64,000 bases of DNA from Buttiauxella selenatireducens. Its GTDB lineage: Bacteria > Pseudomonadota > Gammaproteobacteria > Enterobacterales > Enterobacteriaceae. Positions 16,784 through 28,213 of this stretch are shown one piece after another. Under the pieces are notes generated by a model, which saw only the letters and a program-made list of their open reading frames with translations, ran no database searches and was not told the DNA's origin. Location of the stretch: the NCBI RefSeq assembly GCF_031432975.1, contig NZ_CP133838.1, positions 4,340,001-4,404,000 on the forward strand, in the 5' to 3' direction. Numbering within the stretch: position 1 is the stretch's first letter; every line of letters begins with the position of its first letter. The position numbers were made by a program, and so were the translations under genes.

Positions 16784-17343
16784 TTCATCTCCTTATTTGA
16801 CGTTACCTCAACCGAGTGGCGAAAACGCGGCCAGTCAAAAACAGGACCTGGGTCTGTTTTGCGCCCCGGGGCTATATCGCAATGCCCAGTCATATGGTCT
16901 GCAATAGCCGGATAAGCCTGAATTAGTGTGTCAGTAATCACAGTAAGCTGTTGATATTGCGCATCAGTATAGGGGAGCGTATCTGTCCCCTCCAACTCAA
17001 TACCAATTGAAAAATCGTTACAACGCTCACGCCCCTGATATAAAGAGATTCCTGCATGCCAGGCGCGTTTATCGAAAGGAACATACTGAACGATTTCACC
17101 GTCACGGCGAATCAAACAATGTGCGGAAACACGCAAATGAGCAATTCCCTCAAAATAGGGATGGGCGTGCGCCTCGAGCGTTCCGGTAAACAGCGCGTCA
17201 ATCCATGGGCCACCAAACTCTCCCGGTGGCAAACTGATGTTATGCACCACCAGTAGCGAAGGTGTCTCATCCTCCGGTCGGCAATCAAAATGTGGGGAAG
17301 GAACTTGCTTAACACCCACCAGCCAGCCGTTTTTTAGCTGCAT
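16780..17343 (-). CDS. ampD: 1,6-anhydro-N-acetylmuramyl-L-alanine amidase
   Basis: Cytoplasmic zinc amidase of peptidoglycan recycling; it removes the peptide from anhydro-muropeptides and so keeps AmpR-dependent AmpC beta-lactamase uninduced. The protein has 187 residues (E. coli 183). Zinc ligands are H34 (LVVHN) and the His/Asp of [15 protein letters not shown] near 154 and 164. The start at 17343 is chosen because AAGGAG lies 7 bp upstream and the protein then begins at the E. coli position; the frame extends to 17427, but that would run into the nadC start. It is the first gene of ampD-ampE, divergent from nadC. Confidence 0.96.
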   Translation of the reverse strand: MQLKNGWLVGVKQVPSPHFDCRPEDETPSLLVVHNISLPPGEFGGPWIDALFTGTLEAHAHPYFEGIAHLRVSAHCLIRRDGEIVQYVPFDKRAWHAGISLYQGRERCNDFSIGIELEGTDTLPYTDAQYQQLTVITDTLIQAYPAIADHMTGHCDIAPGRKTDPGPVFDWPRFRHSVEVTSNKEMK

Positions 17344-17386
17344 CCGCGGTCTCCTTTGAGTGGTACTTGGCGTCGCATCAATGTAG

Positions 17387-18316
<930 letters not shown>

Positions 18317-18325
18317 TTTCTGCCA

Positions 18326-18357
18326 GGCAGATGGGGTGAAACTCCTCTGCCTTTTTC
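18326..18357 (+). terminator. nadC terminator
   Basis: Stem GGCAGA(T)GG / CCTCTGCC (18326-18334 with 18344-18351) with one bulged base, followed by TTTTT. Confidence 0.75.
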
Positions 18358-18364
18358 ATTCCCT

Positions 18365-18380
18365 TGCGTCAATGCTCGCA
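18365..18380 (+). promoter_or_regulatory. CRP-S (Sxy-dependent) type site for ppdD
   Basis: TGCGT-CAATGC-TCGCA matches nine of ten positions of the CRP-S motif TGCGA-N6-TCGCA. It lies about 126 bp before the ppdD ATG. E. coli ppdD belongs to the Sxy/CRP-S competence regulon, so control by Sxy with CRP is likely here too. Confidence 0.65.
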
Positions 18381-18505
18381 TTTTCATTGTTGCTCCGTGC
18401 AAACTTCACAGAAATGCTGGAAAGCCCCTTCCTGAAGCTATAACTCACTCTCGCCTGTCGGTTTTTTACAGCGCAAAGTGCCGCCATCCCAATCAGGAGC
18501 GGCAT

Positions 18506-18955
18506 ATGAACAAACAACGTGGATTTACACTTATCGAGCTAATGGTGGTTATCGGCATTATCGCGATACTGAGTGCCATTGGAATTCCCGCCTATCAGAA
18601 CTACCTACGAAAAGCGGCACTTACCGACATGTTACAAACCTTTGTTCCCTACCGTACCGCCATTGAACTTTGTGCGATTGAGCGGGGTGGGATTAGCCAG
18701 TGCAATGCGGGTAGTAACAGTATTCCTTCGCCTAAAACGACCCGTTATATCAGCGATATGAGCGTTGCAAACGGCATTGTCATGCTGACCGGGCAAGAAA
18801 GCCTGAACGGTCTTACCGTTTCGTTATCTCCACGATGGAGTGACGCGGAGGGCGTTGAAGGCTGGAGTCGGACCTGTGCCACCACCGATGGCGCTTCGCT
18901 GAAGCAAAGCTGCGAAGAAGTTTTCCGTTTTGATAATAACTCTGCGAGTCACTAA
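18506..18955 (+). CDS. ppdD: Type IV major pilin precursor
   Basis: Prepilin of 149 residues. The class III signal MNKQRG is cut before F7, and the mature N-terminus FTLIELMVVIGIIAIL carries the conserved Glu at mature position 5 (E11). Two cysteine pairs occur in the C-terminal half. It assembles into a type IV pilus with possible roles in DNA uptake or adhesion. First gene of ppdD-hofB-hofC; a CRP-S site lies upstream. Confidence 0.95.
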   Translation: MNKQRGFTLIELMVVIGIIAILSAIGIPAYQNYLRKAALTDMLQTFVPYRTAIELCAIERGGISQCNAGSNSIPSPKTTRYISDMSVANGIVMLTGQESLNGLTVSLSPRWSDAEGVEGWSRTCATTDGASLKQSCEEVFRFDNNSASH

Positions 18956-18958
18956 GCC

Positions 18959-20338
18959 ATGGAGAATCGGCAAATCTTGGCTCTGTGCAACCAGTATCAG
19001 GCGGTATTACTTTCTGAAGATCCCATACTGCACATCGCTATTGCACCGAATCCATCCGCTCAGTTTTTTGAAGCATTGCGTTTTATCTGCGATACGGAGG
19101 TAAACGTTGAATACTGGTCGGCTGAACAGTTAGAAAAAGCACGGCATTCTGGTGTTTTGGTAAACACAGATGTACAGCATGAAAACACCGCTCCCGTGGT
19201 TCAACTGCTACAGGAAACGCTTCACAAAGCGATTCAGTTGCGCGCATCGGACATTCACTTTGAGCCGATAGAGCAAGGCTACCAGATTCGTTTTCGGGTC
19301 GATGGAGTACTGCAACTGCAACCTCTCCTTCCGGCTCATGTAGCCGCTCCGTTAACTGCACGACTAAAAGTACTGGGGAATCTGGATATTGCGGAGCGCC
19401 GTCTGCCGCAGGACGGGCAAATGGAGATTGAAGTCGAACAGCATAAATGTTCATTTCGCATTGCTACGTTACCGGTGTATCACGGTGAGAAAGTTGTTTT
19501 ACGTTTAATGACCCAGACCGAACAAACTTTTGAGCTTTCGGATTTAGGCATGTCACCAGATGATTGCATCCGCTTTCAGCATTGTTTAGCCAACCCGCAA
19601 GGCATGATCCTGGTCACCGGCCCCACCGGGAGCGGCAAAACCATCACGCTTTACAGTGCACTAAAAATCCTAAACCAGGTTTCCAGCAACCTCTGTAGCG
19701 TAGAAGATCCTATAGAGATCCCGATGCGTGGACTCAATCAAACGCAAATAAACAGCAAAGCCGGGCTGAACTTCCACAGTGTATTACGCGCCTTACTGCG
19801 CCAGGATCCCGATATCATCATGGTGGGTGAGATTCGGGACGGCGATACCGCAGAGATTGCCATTAAGGCGGCACAGACCGGGCATCTTGTTCTTTCAACT
19901 CTGCATACCAACTCGACGGCAGAGAGCGTCGTTCGCCTGCAACAAATGGGAGTAGAGCCCTGGATGTTAGCTTCTGCGTTGAACATGGTGGTCGCACAGC
20001 GTCTGGTTCGCAAACTCTGCCCTCACTGCAAGCAGCAACATCCCGATGACATCCTCCTTCCGACAACACTCTGGAAACGAGCATTACCCCACTGGCAGGC
20101 AGTGGGGTGCGAACGTTGCTACGGTGGCTTTTATGGGCGAAGCGCATTGTTTGAGATCCTGCTTATCGAACCCGCCCTACAAACAGCCATTATCAAGGGG
20201 ATGGCTGCTCACGAGCTCGAAACGCTCGCTCGTCAACACGGCATGATGACGCTATTCGAAAGGGGATGTCAGGCTGTTGAACAGGGTCTAACTACGCTTG
20301 AAGAACTGTATCGTGTGCTGGGTGTGCCTCATGGCTAA
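18959..20338 (+). CDS. hofB: Type IV pilus assembly ATPase (GspE/PilB family)
   Basis: Hexameric secretion ATPase that drives pilin polymerisation on the cytoplasmic side. The protein has 459 residues (E. coli HofB 461). Walker A GPTGSGKT is at about 221-228, then the Asp box, Walker B (MVGEIRDGDTAEIA) and His box (LSTLHTNS). A tetracysteine zinc motif, CPHC ... CERC, lies at about 355-387. It starts 3 bp after the ppdD stop. Confidence 0.95.
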   Translation: MENRQILALCNQYQAVLLSEDPILHIAIAPNPSAQFFEALRFICDTEVNVEYWSAEQLEKARHSGVLVNTDVQHENTAPVVQLLQETLHKAIQLRASDIHFEPIEQGYQIRFRVDGVLQLQPLLPAHVAAPLTARLKVLGNLDIAERRLPQDGQMEIEVEQHKCSFRIATLPVYHGEKVVLRLMTQTEQTFELSDLGMSPDDCIRFQHCLANPQGMILVTGPTGSGKTITLYSALKILNQVSSNLCSVEDPIEIPMRGLNQTQINSKAGLNFHSVLRALLRQDPDIIMVGEIRDGDTAEIAIKAAQTGHLVLSTLHTNSTAESVVRLQQMGVEPWMLASALNMVVAQRLVRKLCPHCKQQHPDDILLPTTLWKRALPHWQAVGCERCYGGFYGRSALFEILLIEPALQTAIIKGMAAHELETLARQHGMMTLFERGCQAVEQGLTTLEELYRVLGVPHG

Positions 20339-21536
20339 ATTTTTGCTCTGGCACTGGAAAGCGGTCGATCAATTCGGGCAACTCCAAAAGGGAACGTTAA
20401 TTGCAGAAGATACCGCATCCGTTACCGATCAATTGTTCAATGCGGATCTTCAGCTTTTGCATCTACGCAAAACGTCGCGAACCCGCCGTGGTTGCTGGCA
20501 TATTCAGCAAAAAATTCAGGTATTTCGCCAGCTTGCCACTTTACTCCAGGCTGGAATTTCTTTATCTGATGGGCTGTTGCTTATCGCACAGCAGCATCCC
20601 TTTGAAGAATGGTCTGCATTACTAAAAGACATAGAAAAACGTGTTTCGAGTGGTACGCCATTTTCAGCCGCATTAAGCCAATGGCCGAAGATGTTCCCCG
20701 CATTGTTTATTGCCCTGATTCATATTGGTGAGTTAACGGGGAAGCTAGACGAATGTTGCAAAAGGCTGGCTGATCAACAAGAAAAACTGTATCAACTGCA
20801 TAAAAAGGTCATGAAAGCCTTACGTTACCCAATGTTTATTATGGCTGTCGCTCTGCTTGTCACTATCGGGATGATGGGATTTGTATTGCCGGAGTTTGCC
20901 AATATCTATCGGTCTTTTAACGCTCCTCTGCCTGCTATAACACTGGCAGTAATGGCGATTTCAAACTGGGTAACAACACAAGGGTTGGGGTGGTTACTGG
21001 TGTGTGCCACCCTCTTTGCTTGCGGATATTTTCTTCGACAACGAAAACCTCACTGGCAAGAGTATGAACAAAATCTATTACTCCGCATGCCTCTGGTTGC
21101 CCCGCTATGGCGCGGACAAGTTCTCAGCCAAATCTATACCACTCTTTCGCTATCCCAACAGGCAGGGATCCCTTTGCTGCAAGGGCTTAGTGCAGTGGAG
21201 ACAACCCTCTCATCACTGTTGTGGAAGAAGGTTATTTCACACATTAGTACCAAAGTGATGCAAGGTGTCCCGTTTTGGCTTGCACTCACCGAGAGTGAGC
21301 GATTCACGCCGTTGTGTTGCCAGTTAGTACGAGTGGGTGAAGAGTCAGGTGCTTTAGATTTGATGCTGGAAAAACTGGCGAGCTGGCATCACAACAATAC
21401 GGAAGAACGGGCTGATAACCTGGCCGCTGCGCTGGAACCGATAATGATGTTAATCGTGGGAGTCATAATTGGGACGTTGGTGATTGCGATGTACCTACCT
21501 ATTTTCCAGCTAGGAGACGCAATGAGTGCTGGATGA
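20331..21536 (+). CDS. hofC: Type IV pilus assembly inner-membrane protein (GspF/PilC family)
   Basis: Polytopic platform protein of 401 residues (E. coli 400). It has two GspF repeats (about 55-180 and 260-385), with motifs such as RQLATLLQAGISLSDGL and GELTGKLDECC in the first and SLSQQAGIPLLQGL and GEESGALDLML in the second, and three transmembrane segments. The start at 20331 (MAKFLLWHWK) overlaps the hofB stop by 8 bp and fits the family N-terminus; the open frame upstream is inside hofB. Confidence 0.93.
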   Translation: MAKFLLWHWKAVDQFGQLQKGTLIAEDTASVTDQLFNADLQLLHLRKTSRTRRGCWHIQQKIQVFRQLATLLQAGISLSDGLLLIAQQHPFEEWSALLKDIEKRVSSGTPFSAALSQWPKMFPALFIALIHIGELTGKLDECCKRLADQQEKLYQLHKKVMKALRYPMFIMAVALLVTIGMMGFVLPEFANIYRSFNAPLPAITLAVMAISNWVTTQGLGWLLVCATLFACGYFLRQRKPHWQEYEQNLLLRMPLVAPLWRGQVLSQIYTTLSLSQQAGIPLLQGLSAVETTLSSLLWKKVISHISTKVMQGVPFWLALTESERFTPLCCQLVRVGEESGALDLMLEKLASWHHNNTEERADNLAAALEPIMMLIVGVIIGTLVIAMYLPIFQLGDAMSAG

Positions 21537-21559
21537 CGGTGCAGCGAGTGCCGCACCGT
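21536..21559. terminator. Hairpin between converging hofC and guaC
   Basis: Arms ACGGTGC and GCACCGT with a 10-nt loop, starting at the last base of the hofC stop. No U-run follows, so strength as a terminator is uncertain. Confidence 0.45.
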
Positions 21560-21572
21560 ATGCGTGTATAGC

Positions 21573-22616
21573 TTAGAGGCTATTGAAAACGCGGTTTTCC
21601 TGCTCAGCAACACGAATAAACGTCGTGCGCTTGGTCAACTCTTTCAAACGAGAAGCACCAACGTAAGTACATGCAGAACGCAATCCGCCCAGGATATCAC
21701 GGGCAGTGTTTTCTACAGGGCCACGTAAAGGCAGTTTTACTGTTTTGCCTTCCGCTGCACGGTATTGTGCAACACCACCAACGTGGCGAGTCATTGCAGA
21801 TTCAGAGCTCATGCCATAGAACAGCATGAATTTCTCGCCGTTTTCTTCAACAACTGTACCGCCGCTTTCTTCGTGGCCAGCCAGCATACCGCCGAGCATC
21901 ACGAAATCTGCACCGCCGCCGAATGCTTTAGCAACATCACCCGGAACAGTACAGCCACCGTCGCTAACAATCTGACCGCCAAGGCCATGAGCAGCATCAG
22001 CACATTCAATCACAGCAGACAGTTGTGGGTAACCTACGCCTGTTTTCACGCGAGTAGTGCATACGGAACCAGGGCCGATGCCGACTTTAACAATGTCAGC
22101 ACCAGAAAGGATTAGCTCTTCGCACATTTCACCAGTGACAACGTTGCCTGCACAGATAACTTTATCCGGCCATGCTTCACGCGCTTTAGATAAGAACTGA
22201 GTGAAGTGTTCAGAGTAGCCGTTAGCCACGTCGATGCAGATAAATTGCAGTGCAGGATGAAGAGAAAGAATCTGCTTGGTTTTCTGGAAATCAGCGTCTG
22301 ATGTACCGGTTGAAACCATAACGAACTTCAGGATGTCGTCTGACACAGACTTAACGAAGTTGCTCCACTCTTCCACAGAGTAGTGTTTATGGACCGCAGT
22401 CAGGATATCAAACGAGGCTAACGCCTGAGCCATACCGAATGTACCAACGGTGTCCATGTTAGCCGCAATGATCGGAATACCTGACCATGCAATACCGGAA
22501 TGTTTGAAAGTGAATTGGCGCTCAAGCTCTACATCAGAGCGGCTTTTAAGAGTGGAACGTTTTGGGCGAATAAGAACGTCTTTAAAACCTAACTTCAAAT
22601 CTTCTTCAATACGCAT
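21573..22616 (-). CDS. guaC: GMP reductase
   Basis: NADPH-dependent reductive deamination of GMP to IMP in purine salvage. The protein has 347 residues, the same as E. coli, with an IMPDH-like TIM barrel. Visible: the active cysteine in [15 protein letters not shown], the phosphate-binding [26 protein letters not shown] and no CBS insert, which separates it from IMP dehydrogenase. Divergent from coaE. Confidence 0.97.
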   Translation of the reverse strand: MRIEEDLKLGFKDVLIRPKRSTLKSRSDVELERQFTFKHSGIAWSGIPIIAANMDTVGTFGMAQALASFDILTAVHKHYSVEEWSNFVKSVSDDILKFVMVSTGTSDADFQKTKQILSLHPALQFICIDVANGYSEHFTQFLSKAREAWPDKVICAGNVVTGEMCEELILSGADIVKVGIGPGSVCTTRVKTGVGYPQLSAVIECADAAHGLGGQIVSDGGCTVPGDVAKAFGGGADFVMLGGMLAGHEESGGTVVEENGEKFMLFYGMSSESAMTRHVGGVAQYRAAEGKTVKLPLRGPVENTARDILGGLRSACTYVGASRLKELTKRTTFIRVAEQENRVFNSL

Positions 22617-22692
22617 GTTGCAGATTCCTGGGTCGAATGGCGAAGGACGCGTGAACGCAATTGGCTATTTAGGCACCAATTCCAGTGACGTT

Positions 22693-22720
22693 ATCATACG
22701 CACTATTAATGCCGCTGCAA
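22693..22720 (-). promoter_or_regulatory. Predicted guaC promoter
   Basis: Minus strand -10 TATGAT (22693-22698) and -35 TTGCAG (22715-22720) with a 16-bp spacer, about 80 bp upstream of the guaC ATG. Fair match by eye. Confidence 0.4.
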
Positions 22721-22890
22721 GACTGCGAAAACACTCTTTTTTGCGCTACAATCGTTAAAATTTACCTGAGAAACAGGAAATCGCTATATGGGGTTCATTT
22801 TTCCAATGCCTCCGCGCCTTCCTGCAACATACCAGGTATAAATTAACTTTTTATATCCTTGATAAAACGTAGATTTAGGGTCTGGTTTTT

Positions 22891-23508
22891 ATGGTTTATA
22901 CGGTGGCATTAACGGGCGGGATTGGCAGTGGTAAAAGTACTGTCGCCGATAACTTTTCCCGATTAGGTATTACCGTTGTAGACGCTGACGTGATTGCTCG
23001 TCAGGTTGTTGAGCCAGGGCAGCCTGCTCTCACCATTATCTCTGACCATTTTGGTAAAGAAATTCTTCTTCAGGACGGCTCTCTTAACCGCCGGGTTCTT
23101 CGTGAAAAGATCTTCTCCTCCCCAGAGGAAAAACAGTGGCTCAATGCACTGTTACATCCACTTATCCATCAACGAACCCGAATTGAAATCAATCAAGCCG
23201 TTTCTCCCTACGTTTTGTGGGTTGTTCCGTTGCTAATTGAGAATAACCTTCAGCAGATGGCCGATCGCGTGCTGGTTGTGGATGTCTCACCAGAGGTACA
23301 AATCGCACGTACTATTGCGCGCGATAAAGTCAGTTGTGAACATGTGCAACAAATCCTTGCGGCACAGGTGACACGCGAGGCACGCTTGAGCGTTGCCGAT
23401 GATGTAATTAATAATGATGGTGCCGCCGAGCAGGTGGCCGCACATGTTGACCGTCTGCACCGCCAGTATCTGGAACTGGCGGCCCAGGCCGCACAGCAGG
23501 AAAATTAA
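22891..23508 (+). CDS. coaE: Dephospho-CoA kinase
   Basis: Last step of coenzyme A synthesis, phosphorylating dephospho-CoA with ATP. The protein has 205 residues (E. coli 206). The P-loop GGIGSGKST lies at residues 9-17, with conserved [13 protein letters not shown] and the CoA-domain HPLIHQRTR. First gene of coaE-zapD-yacG; the zapD ATG follows 2 bp after its stop. A TACAAT -10-like box occurs at 22747-22752 in the 274-bp divergent region shared with guaC. Confidence 0.97.
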   Translation: MVYTVALTGGIGSGKSTVADNFSRLGITVVDADVIARQVVEPGQPALTIISDHFGKEILLQDGSLNRRVLREKIFSSPEEKQWLNALLHPLIHQRTRIEINQAVSPYVLWVVPLLIENNLQQMADRVLVVDVSPEVQIARTIARDKVSCEHVQQILAAQVTREARLSVADDVINNDGAAEQVAAHVDRLHRQYLELAAQAAQQEN

Positions 23509-23510
23509 TA

Positions 23511-24254
23511 ATGAGCACCCAGATTCTTTTTGAGCACCCACTGAATGAAAAAATGCGCACCTGGTTGCGTATCGAGTTTTTAATCCAACAGCTCGAAAGT
23601 TCATTACCGGTAGATGAGACTTCCAAAGCCCTTCATTTTTTCCGTAATGTCGGTGACCTGCTAGACGTCTTTGAGCGCGGCGAGATCCGCACAGATATTC
23701 TCAAAGAACTGGAGCGCCAGCAGCGTAAACTATTGAGCTGGGCCGAAGTTCCTGGTGTAGATATGCAGCTTATCGATTCGCTGCGTAGCCAACTAAAAGA
23801 ACGCGGCAGTGTTTTAATGGCAGCACCGCGCCTCGGGCAGTCTTTGCGTGAAGATCGTCTGATTGCCCTTGTTCGTCAGCGTCTAAGTATTCCAGGTGGT
23901 TGCTGTAGCTTTGATTTACCAACTTTGCATATCTGGCTTTATTCGCCACAAGATCAGCGCAATGCACAAATTAATGCCTGGCTGACAAGTTTGCAGCCGT
24001 TGAAACAGGCATTGGATCTGCTACTGGATATTATTCGTAATTCTGCGCCATTCCGTAAGCAAACCAGTCTGAACGGTTTTTATCAGGACAATGGTGATGA
24101 TGCTGATTTGCTGCGTTTGCAGCTTTCTCTCTCTTCACAGCTTTACCCTCAGGTTTCCGGGCATAAAAGCCGTTTTGCGATCCGTTTTTTACCGCTTGAT
24201 AGCGAAAATGGAATTATCCCTGAGCGCCTCGATTTTGAGCTGGCATGCTGTTAA
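23511..24254 (+). CDS. zapD: Cell division protein ZapD
   Basis: Cytoplasmic FtsZ-associated protein that cross-links FtsZ protofilaments at the division ring. The protein has 247 residues, the same as E. coli ZapD (YacF). It is largely helical at the N-terminus ([16 protein letters not shown]) and ends with the beta-rich part ([13 protein letters not shown]). Two bases separate it from coaE. Confidence 0.96.
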   Translation: MSTQILFEHPLNEKMRTWLRIEFLIQQLESSLPVDETSKALHFFRNVGDLLDVFERGEIRTDILKELERQQRKLLSWAEVPGVDMQLIDSLRSQLKERGSVLMAAPRLGQSLREDRLIALVRQRLSIPGGCCSFDLPTLHIWLYSPQDQRNAQINAWLTSLQPLKQALDLLLDIIRNSAPFRKQTSLNGFYQDNGDDADLLRLQLSLSSQLYPQVSGHKSRFAIRFLPLDSENGIIPERLDFELACC

Positions 24255-24263
24255 GGAGCGCAT

Positions 24264-24461
24264 ATGTCTGAACCAACAAAAGTAAACTGCCCGGGTTGTG
24301 GCAAAGTTGTTATCTGGAATGAAACCAGCCCATACCGCCCGTTTTGCAGCAAACGCTGCCAACTCATTGACTTAGGTGAATGGGCCGCCGAGGAAAAACG
24401 TATTCCTAGCAGCGGCGATTTGTCAGAGAGTGATGACTGGAGTGAAGAAGACCTGCGTTAA
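24264..24461 (+). CDS. yacG: DNA gyrase inhibitor YacG
   Basis: Small zinc protein of 65 residues (the same length as E. coli YacG) that binds GyrB and blocks DNA binding by gyrase. Zinc ligands C9, C12, C28 and C32 (CPGC ... CSKRC) are all present; the tail is acidic. It starts 9 bp after zapD. Its stop codon overlaps the stop of the converging mutT gene (shared TTAA at 24458-24461). Confidence 0.95.
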   Translation: MSEPTKVNCPGCGKVVIWNETSPYRPFCSKRCQLIDLGEWAAEEKRIPSSGDLSESDDWSEEDLR

Positions 24462-24847
24462 CTCTGCAGTAATTTGCTGATAATCGGTTCATTTGCTGGT
24501 GGGAAATCTGCTGCCACCAGCGAATTTTGCGCAATCCATTGACCCGGTTGCCCTTCTTTGCCCCATGGCTCGCCTTCCCAGCTTTCCACCATGAAAAACC
24601 ACAAAGTGATAAACCGATCCGGGAACTGATAAGAAAGTTTTTCATACAGTCCAAACTGGTTCGCTGTAATGCCTGTTTCTTCCTGTAGTTCACGAACTAA
24701 TGCTTGTTCTGGCGTTTCACCGGTTTCGATTTTTCCTCCCGGGAATTCCAGTTTATTTGCCATATGAGCGTCAGCAGCTCGTTGCGTGATAAAAATCTCC
24801 CGCTGAGAGTTGCGAATGATACCGACGGCAATTTCTAGTTGTTTCAT
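24458..24847 (-). CDS. mutT: 8-oxo-dGTP diphosphatase MutT
   Basis: Sanitises the nucleotide pool by hydrolysing 8-oxo-dGTP, preventing A:T to C:G transversions. The protein has 129 residues, the same as E. coli. The full Nudix box is at 38-60: GKIETGE, then [12 protein letters not shown], with catalytic glutamates E53, E56 and E57. It lies downstream of secA in the same direction, past a hairpin terminator, so read-through from secA is likely to be partial. Confidence 0.97.
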   Translation of the reverse strand: MKQLEIAVGIIRNSQREIFITQRAADAHMANKLEFPGGKIETGETPEQALVRELQEETGITANQFGLYEKLSYQFPDRFITLWFFMVESWEGEPWGKEGQPGQWIAQNSLVAADFPPANEPIISKLLQS

Positions 24848-24868
24848 TTTTGTGCAGGTACTCCATAG

Positions 24869-24895
24869 AAAAAAGGCGCAGCAAGCTGCGCCTTC
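24869..24895 (-). terminator. Terminator between secA and mutT
   Basis: Minus strand stem AAGGCGCAG / CTGCGCCTT with a four-base loop, followed by TTTTTT. Ends about 20 bp before the mutT ATG. Confidence 0.85.
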
Positions 24896-24911
24896 GTCGA
24901 CAATACCGTTC

Positions 24912-27617
24912 TTAGCTTAAACGGCCATGACACTGTTTGTATTTTTTACCAGAACCGCATGGGCAAGGATCATTACGACCTACTTTGCGCTCACCCGTTT
25001 CTGCTGCCAGTGACTCTGCAGCCAGCGTCTCGTCATCCTGGTGACTCAACTGTTGCATCTGTGCCAGACGCTCAGCTTCTTCACGACGGTGCTGTTCCAT
25101 CGCTTCGACTTCTTCAGGCATACGCACCTGAACTTTGCTCAACGTACTGATAACTTCATATTTCAGAGCTTCGAGCATAGAAGCAAACATGGCAAAAGAT
25201 TCACGCTTGTATTCTTGCTTAGGATCTTTTTGTGCATAGCCACGCAAGTGAATGCCCTGACGCAAATAGTCCATTGCCGCCAGGTGCTCTTTCCACAATG
25301 AATCCAGAGTCTGTAGCATCACGCCTTTTTCGAAATGACGCATCATTTCAACACCAACGACCTCTTCCTTACGCTTATACACTTCGGCAGCGTTCTGCAG
25401 AATACGCTCACGCAGAGTTTCTTCATGCAGCTCAGGTTCTTTATCCAGCCACTCTTTGATTGGCAGATCGAGGTCGAAGTCGTTTTTCAGGCGCTCTTGC
25501 AGGCCTTCAACATCCCACATTTCTTCCAGTGACTGCGGAGGAATGTGTGTATCGATAGTCACTTTAAAGACATCTTCACGGATGCTGTTGATAGTTTCAC
25601 TGACGTCACTTACATCCAGCAATTCGTTACGCTGGCTGTAGATAGCGCGACGCTGATCGTTAGCTACATCATCGTATTCAAGCAGCTGTTTACGAATATC
25701 AAAGTTGCGGCTTTCAACTTTACGTTGTGCGTTAGCAATCGCCTTAGTCACCCATGGGTGCTCAATGGCTTCGCCTGGTTTCATCCCCAGTTTACGCATC
25801 ATGCCTGAAACGCGATCTGATGCAAAAATACGCATCAGGGAATCTTCCATAGAGAGGTAGAAACGAGATGAGCCCGCATCACCCTGACGACCAGAACGAC
25901 CACGTAACTGGTTATCGATACGACGAGATTCGTGACGCTCTGTACCGATGATGTGCAAACCACCCGATGCCAGAACCGCGTCATGGCGAACCTGCCAGTC
26001 TGCTTTAATCTGCGCGATTTGTTCTGGGGTTGGATTTTCCAGCTCAGCGACTTCTGCCTGCCAGCTACCACCCAATACGATATCGGTACCACGACCTGCC
26101 ATGTTAGTCGCAATGGTCACTGCGGCTGGATAACCCGCCTGGGCAACAATCCCTGCTTCATTCGCGTGGAACTTAGCGTTAAGAACATTGTGCTTGATAC
26201 CAGCTTTGGTCAATTCAGCAGAAACCACCTCGGATTTCTCGATAGAAATTGTCCCCACCAGCACTGGCTGACCGTTCGCTGTACGCTCTTTAATATCTTC
26301 AATAATCGCAGTAATCTTGTCCGCTTCGGTCATATAGACCAAATCAGGCATATCTTTACGGATCATTGGGCGGTTGGTTGGCACAACGATGGTATCGAGT
26401 TTATAGATTGAGCTGAATTCAAACGCTTCAGTGTCTGCTGTACCCGTCATACCAGCCAGTTTTTCATACAGGCGGAAGTAGTTCTGGAAGGTAATGGACG
26501 CCAGCGTTTGGTTTTCATTCTGAATGTCGACACCTTCTTTGGCTTCAACAGCCTGGTGCAAGCCATCAGACCAACGGCGACCTTGCATAGTACGGCCGGT
26601 ATGTTCATCAACGATGATGACTTCGCCATCTTTCACGATGTAGTCAACGTCACGGGTGAACAGCACATGCGCACGCAATGCAGCAGTTACGTGGTGCATC
26701 AGCATGATATTGGTCGGAGAGTAAAGTGATTCACCTTCCTCCATGATGCCTTCACGTACCAGCAGTTCTTCAACCAGTACCAGACCGCGTTCGGTAATGT
26801 TTACCTGACGAGATTTTTCGTCTACTGAGAAGTGACCTTCACCCTGGAAAGTATCAGAATCTTCTTTTTCCTGACGAATCAGGCTTGGGATGATTTTGTT
26901 TACTTTTTTATACATCTCGGAGCTGTCTTCAGCAGGACCAGAAATGATAAGCGGAGTACGCGCTTCATCGATAAGAATTGAGTCAACCTCATCCACCAAC
27001 GCATAGTGCAGTTTACGCTGAACACGTTCTTCAGGGCTGAATGCCATGTTGTCGCGCAGGTAGTCGAAACCATATTCGTTGTTGGTGCCGTAAGTAATGT
27101 CAGCTGCATAAGCTTCGCGTTTTGCAACGGCTGGCATGTTAGGCAAGTTGATACCTACACTCAAACCTAGGTATTCGAACAAAGGGCGGTTGTTTTCAGC
27201 ATCACGCTGGGCCAGGTAGTCGTTCACGGTAACCACGTGAACACCGCGGCCGCTCAATGCGTTCAGATACGCTGGCAGCGTTGCAGTCAGCGTTTTACCT
27301 TCACCTGTACGCATCTCTGCGATACAACGGTCGTTTAGAACCATACCGCCGAGCAACTGCACGTCGAAGTGACGCATACCGAATACACGCTTACTCGCTT
27401 CACGAACAACGGCGAAAGCTTCAGGGATCAGATTTTCAAGCACTTCACCTTTCTCAAGGCGTGCACGAAACTCATTGGTTTTTGCTTTTAATTCGTCATC
27501 GGAAAGTTTTTCAATTTCCGGTTCCATGCTGTTGATCAGAGTAACAACTTTACGCATACGACGCAGGGTGCGGTCGTTACGGCTACCGAAAACTTTAGTT
27601 AATAATTTGATTAGCAT
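24912..27617 (-). CDS. secA: Preprotein translocase ATPase SecA
   Basis: Motor of Sec-dependent protein export; peripheral on the inner membrane with SecYEG. The protein has 901 residues, the same as E. coli. Walker A MRTGEGKT (about 102-109), the DEVDS box (about 209), helicase motifs including NMAGRGTDI, and the C-terminal zinc motif [13 protein letters not shown] are present. Expression is controlled by the upstream secM, whose translation arrest exposes the secA ribosome site; the two genes are separated by 67 bp. Confidence 0.98.
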   Translation of the reverse strand: MLIKLLTKVFGSRNDRTLRRMRKVVTLINSMEPEIEKLSDDELKAKTNEFRARLEKGEVLENLIPEAFAVVREASKRVFGMRHFDVQLLGGMVLNDRCIAEMRTGEGKTLTATLPAYLNALSGRGVHVVTVNDYLAQRDAENNRPLFEYLGLSVGINLPNMPAVAKREAYAADITYGTNNEYGFDYLRDNMAFSPEERVQRKLHYALVDEVDSILIDEARTPLIISGPAEDSSEMYKKVNKIIPSLIRQEKEDSDTFQGEGHFSVDEKSRQVNITERGLVLVEELLVREGIMEEGESLYSPTNIMLMHHVTAALRAHVLFTRDVDYIVKDGEVIIVDEHTGRTMQGRRWSDGLHQAVEAKEGVDIQNENQTLASITFQNYFRLYEKLAGMTGTADTEAFEFSSIYKLDTIVVPTNRPMIRKDMPDLVYMTEADKITAIIEDIKERTANGQPVLVGTISIEKSEVVSAELTKAGIKHNVLNAKFHANEAGIVAQAGYPAAVTIATNMAGRGTDIVLGGSWQAEVAELENPTPEQIAQIKADWQVRHDAVLASGGLHIIGTERHESRRIDNQLRGRSGRQGDAGSSRFYLSMEDSLMRIFASDRVSGMMRKLGMKPGEAIEHPWVTKAIANAQRKVESRNFDIRKQLLEYDDVANDQRRAIYSQRNELLDVSDVSETINSIREDVFKVTIDTHIPPQSLEEMWDVEGLQERLKNDFDLDLPIKEWLDKEPELHEETLRERILQNAAEVYKRKEEVVGVEMMRHFEKGVMLQTLDSLWKEHLAAMDYLRQGIHLRGYAQKDPKQEYKRESFAMFASMLEALKYEVISTLSKVQVRMPEEVEAMEQHRREEAERLAQMQQLSHQDDETLAAESLAAETGERKVGRNDPCPCGSGKKYKQCHGRLS

Positions 27618-27684
27618 AATAAATTCTCAAACGCCTGCCGTCAGGGCAGAGCTAAAAATAACGTTATAATTTAAGGGAATGGTT

Positions 27685-28191
27685 TTAGCTGAGGCGTTGC
27701 GGACCGGCGCGGATACCGTAAACCTGGCTAATCCAAATGGCAGGACTGAAAGTCTCAACCGCAGGGGATTGCCAAAGTGCAGTATGGCGCACAATTACAG
27801 GGGGTTTGCTTTCCTGAGTGAGGAGCGCCGTGAGCGTATCCAGCAAAGCAAGTTTGTGTGCCTGAAGTGGCAAGCTTTCTTGTGCTGCTGGCAACGTCTG
27901 GGGTGCCATAGCAAATGAAAGATGGCGAATTACTGTGCGAATGGCATGTTGATGCCAGTAATCGACACTAAATGATGGTCGCCGGGTACTTTCCTGCAAT
28001 AATGCCAGACTGTTGAAGCTGACCTTATTCAGGTAGTCATGACTGCTGGTAGACGTTTCTGCGGGTGCTGTTGGCTCGGTATTTTGGCTGAGAGCAGGCA
28101 TGCCAAAACTCGCCGCGACCATCCCCAACAGGAGATGCGGCCAGAAATAACGTCTGCCAAACTGTCGCCAACGATTTAGAATACCAATCAC
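27685..28191 (-). CDS. secM: SecM, secretion monitor with translational arrest peptide
   Basis: Exported regulator of 168 residues (E. coli 170) that stalls ribosomes at its C-terminus when export is slow and so raises secA translation. Start is GTG at 28191, as in E. coli. The N-terminus has a long signal sequence ([19 protein letters not shown]). The arrest region reads [17 protein letters not shown] (148-164). The key Phe, Trp-Ile, Gly-Ile-Arg-Ala-Gly-Pro residues known from E. coli are kept, but STPV is replaced by SPAI and AQ by VY. The conserved [24 protein letters not shown] block is in the middle. Only 22 bp separate it from the divergent DUF721 gene. Confidence 0.95.
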   Translation of the reverse strand: MIGILNRWRQFGRRYFWPHLLLGMVAASFGMPALSQNTEPTAPAETSTSSHDYLNKVSFNSLALLQESTRRPSFSVDYWHQHAIRTVIRHLSFAMAPQTLPAAQESLPLQAHKLALLDTLTALLTQESKPPVIVRHTALWQSPAVETFSPAIWISQVYGIRAGPQRLS

Positions 28192-28213
28192 TTTATCCGC
28201 CGGAGCATTATGT

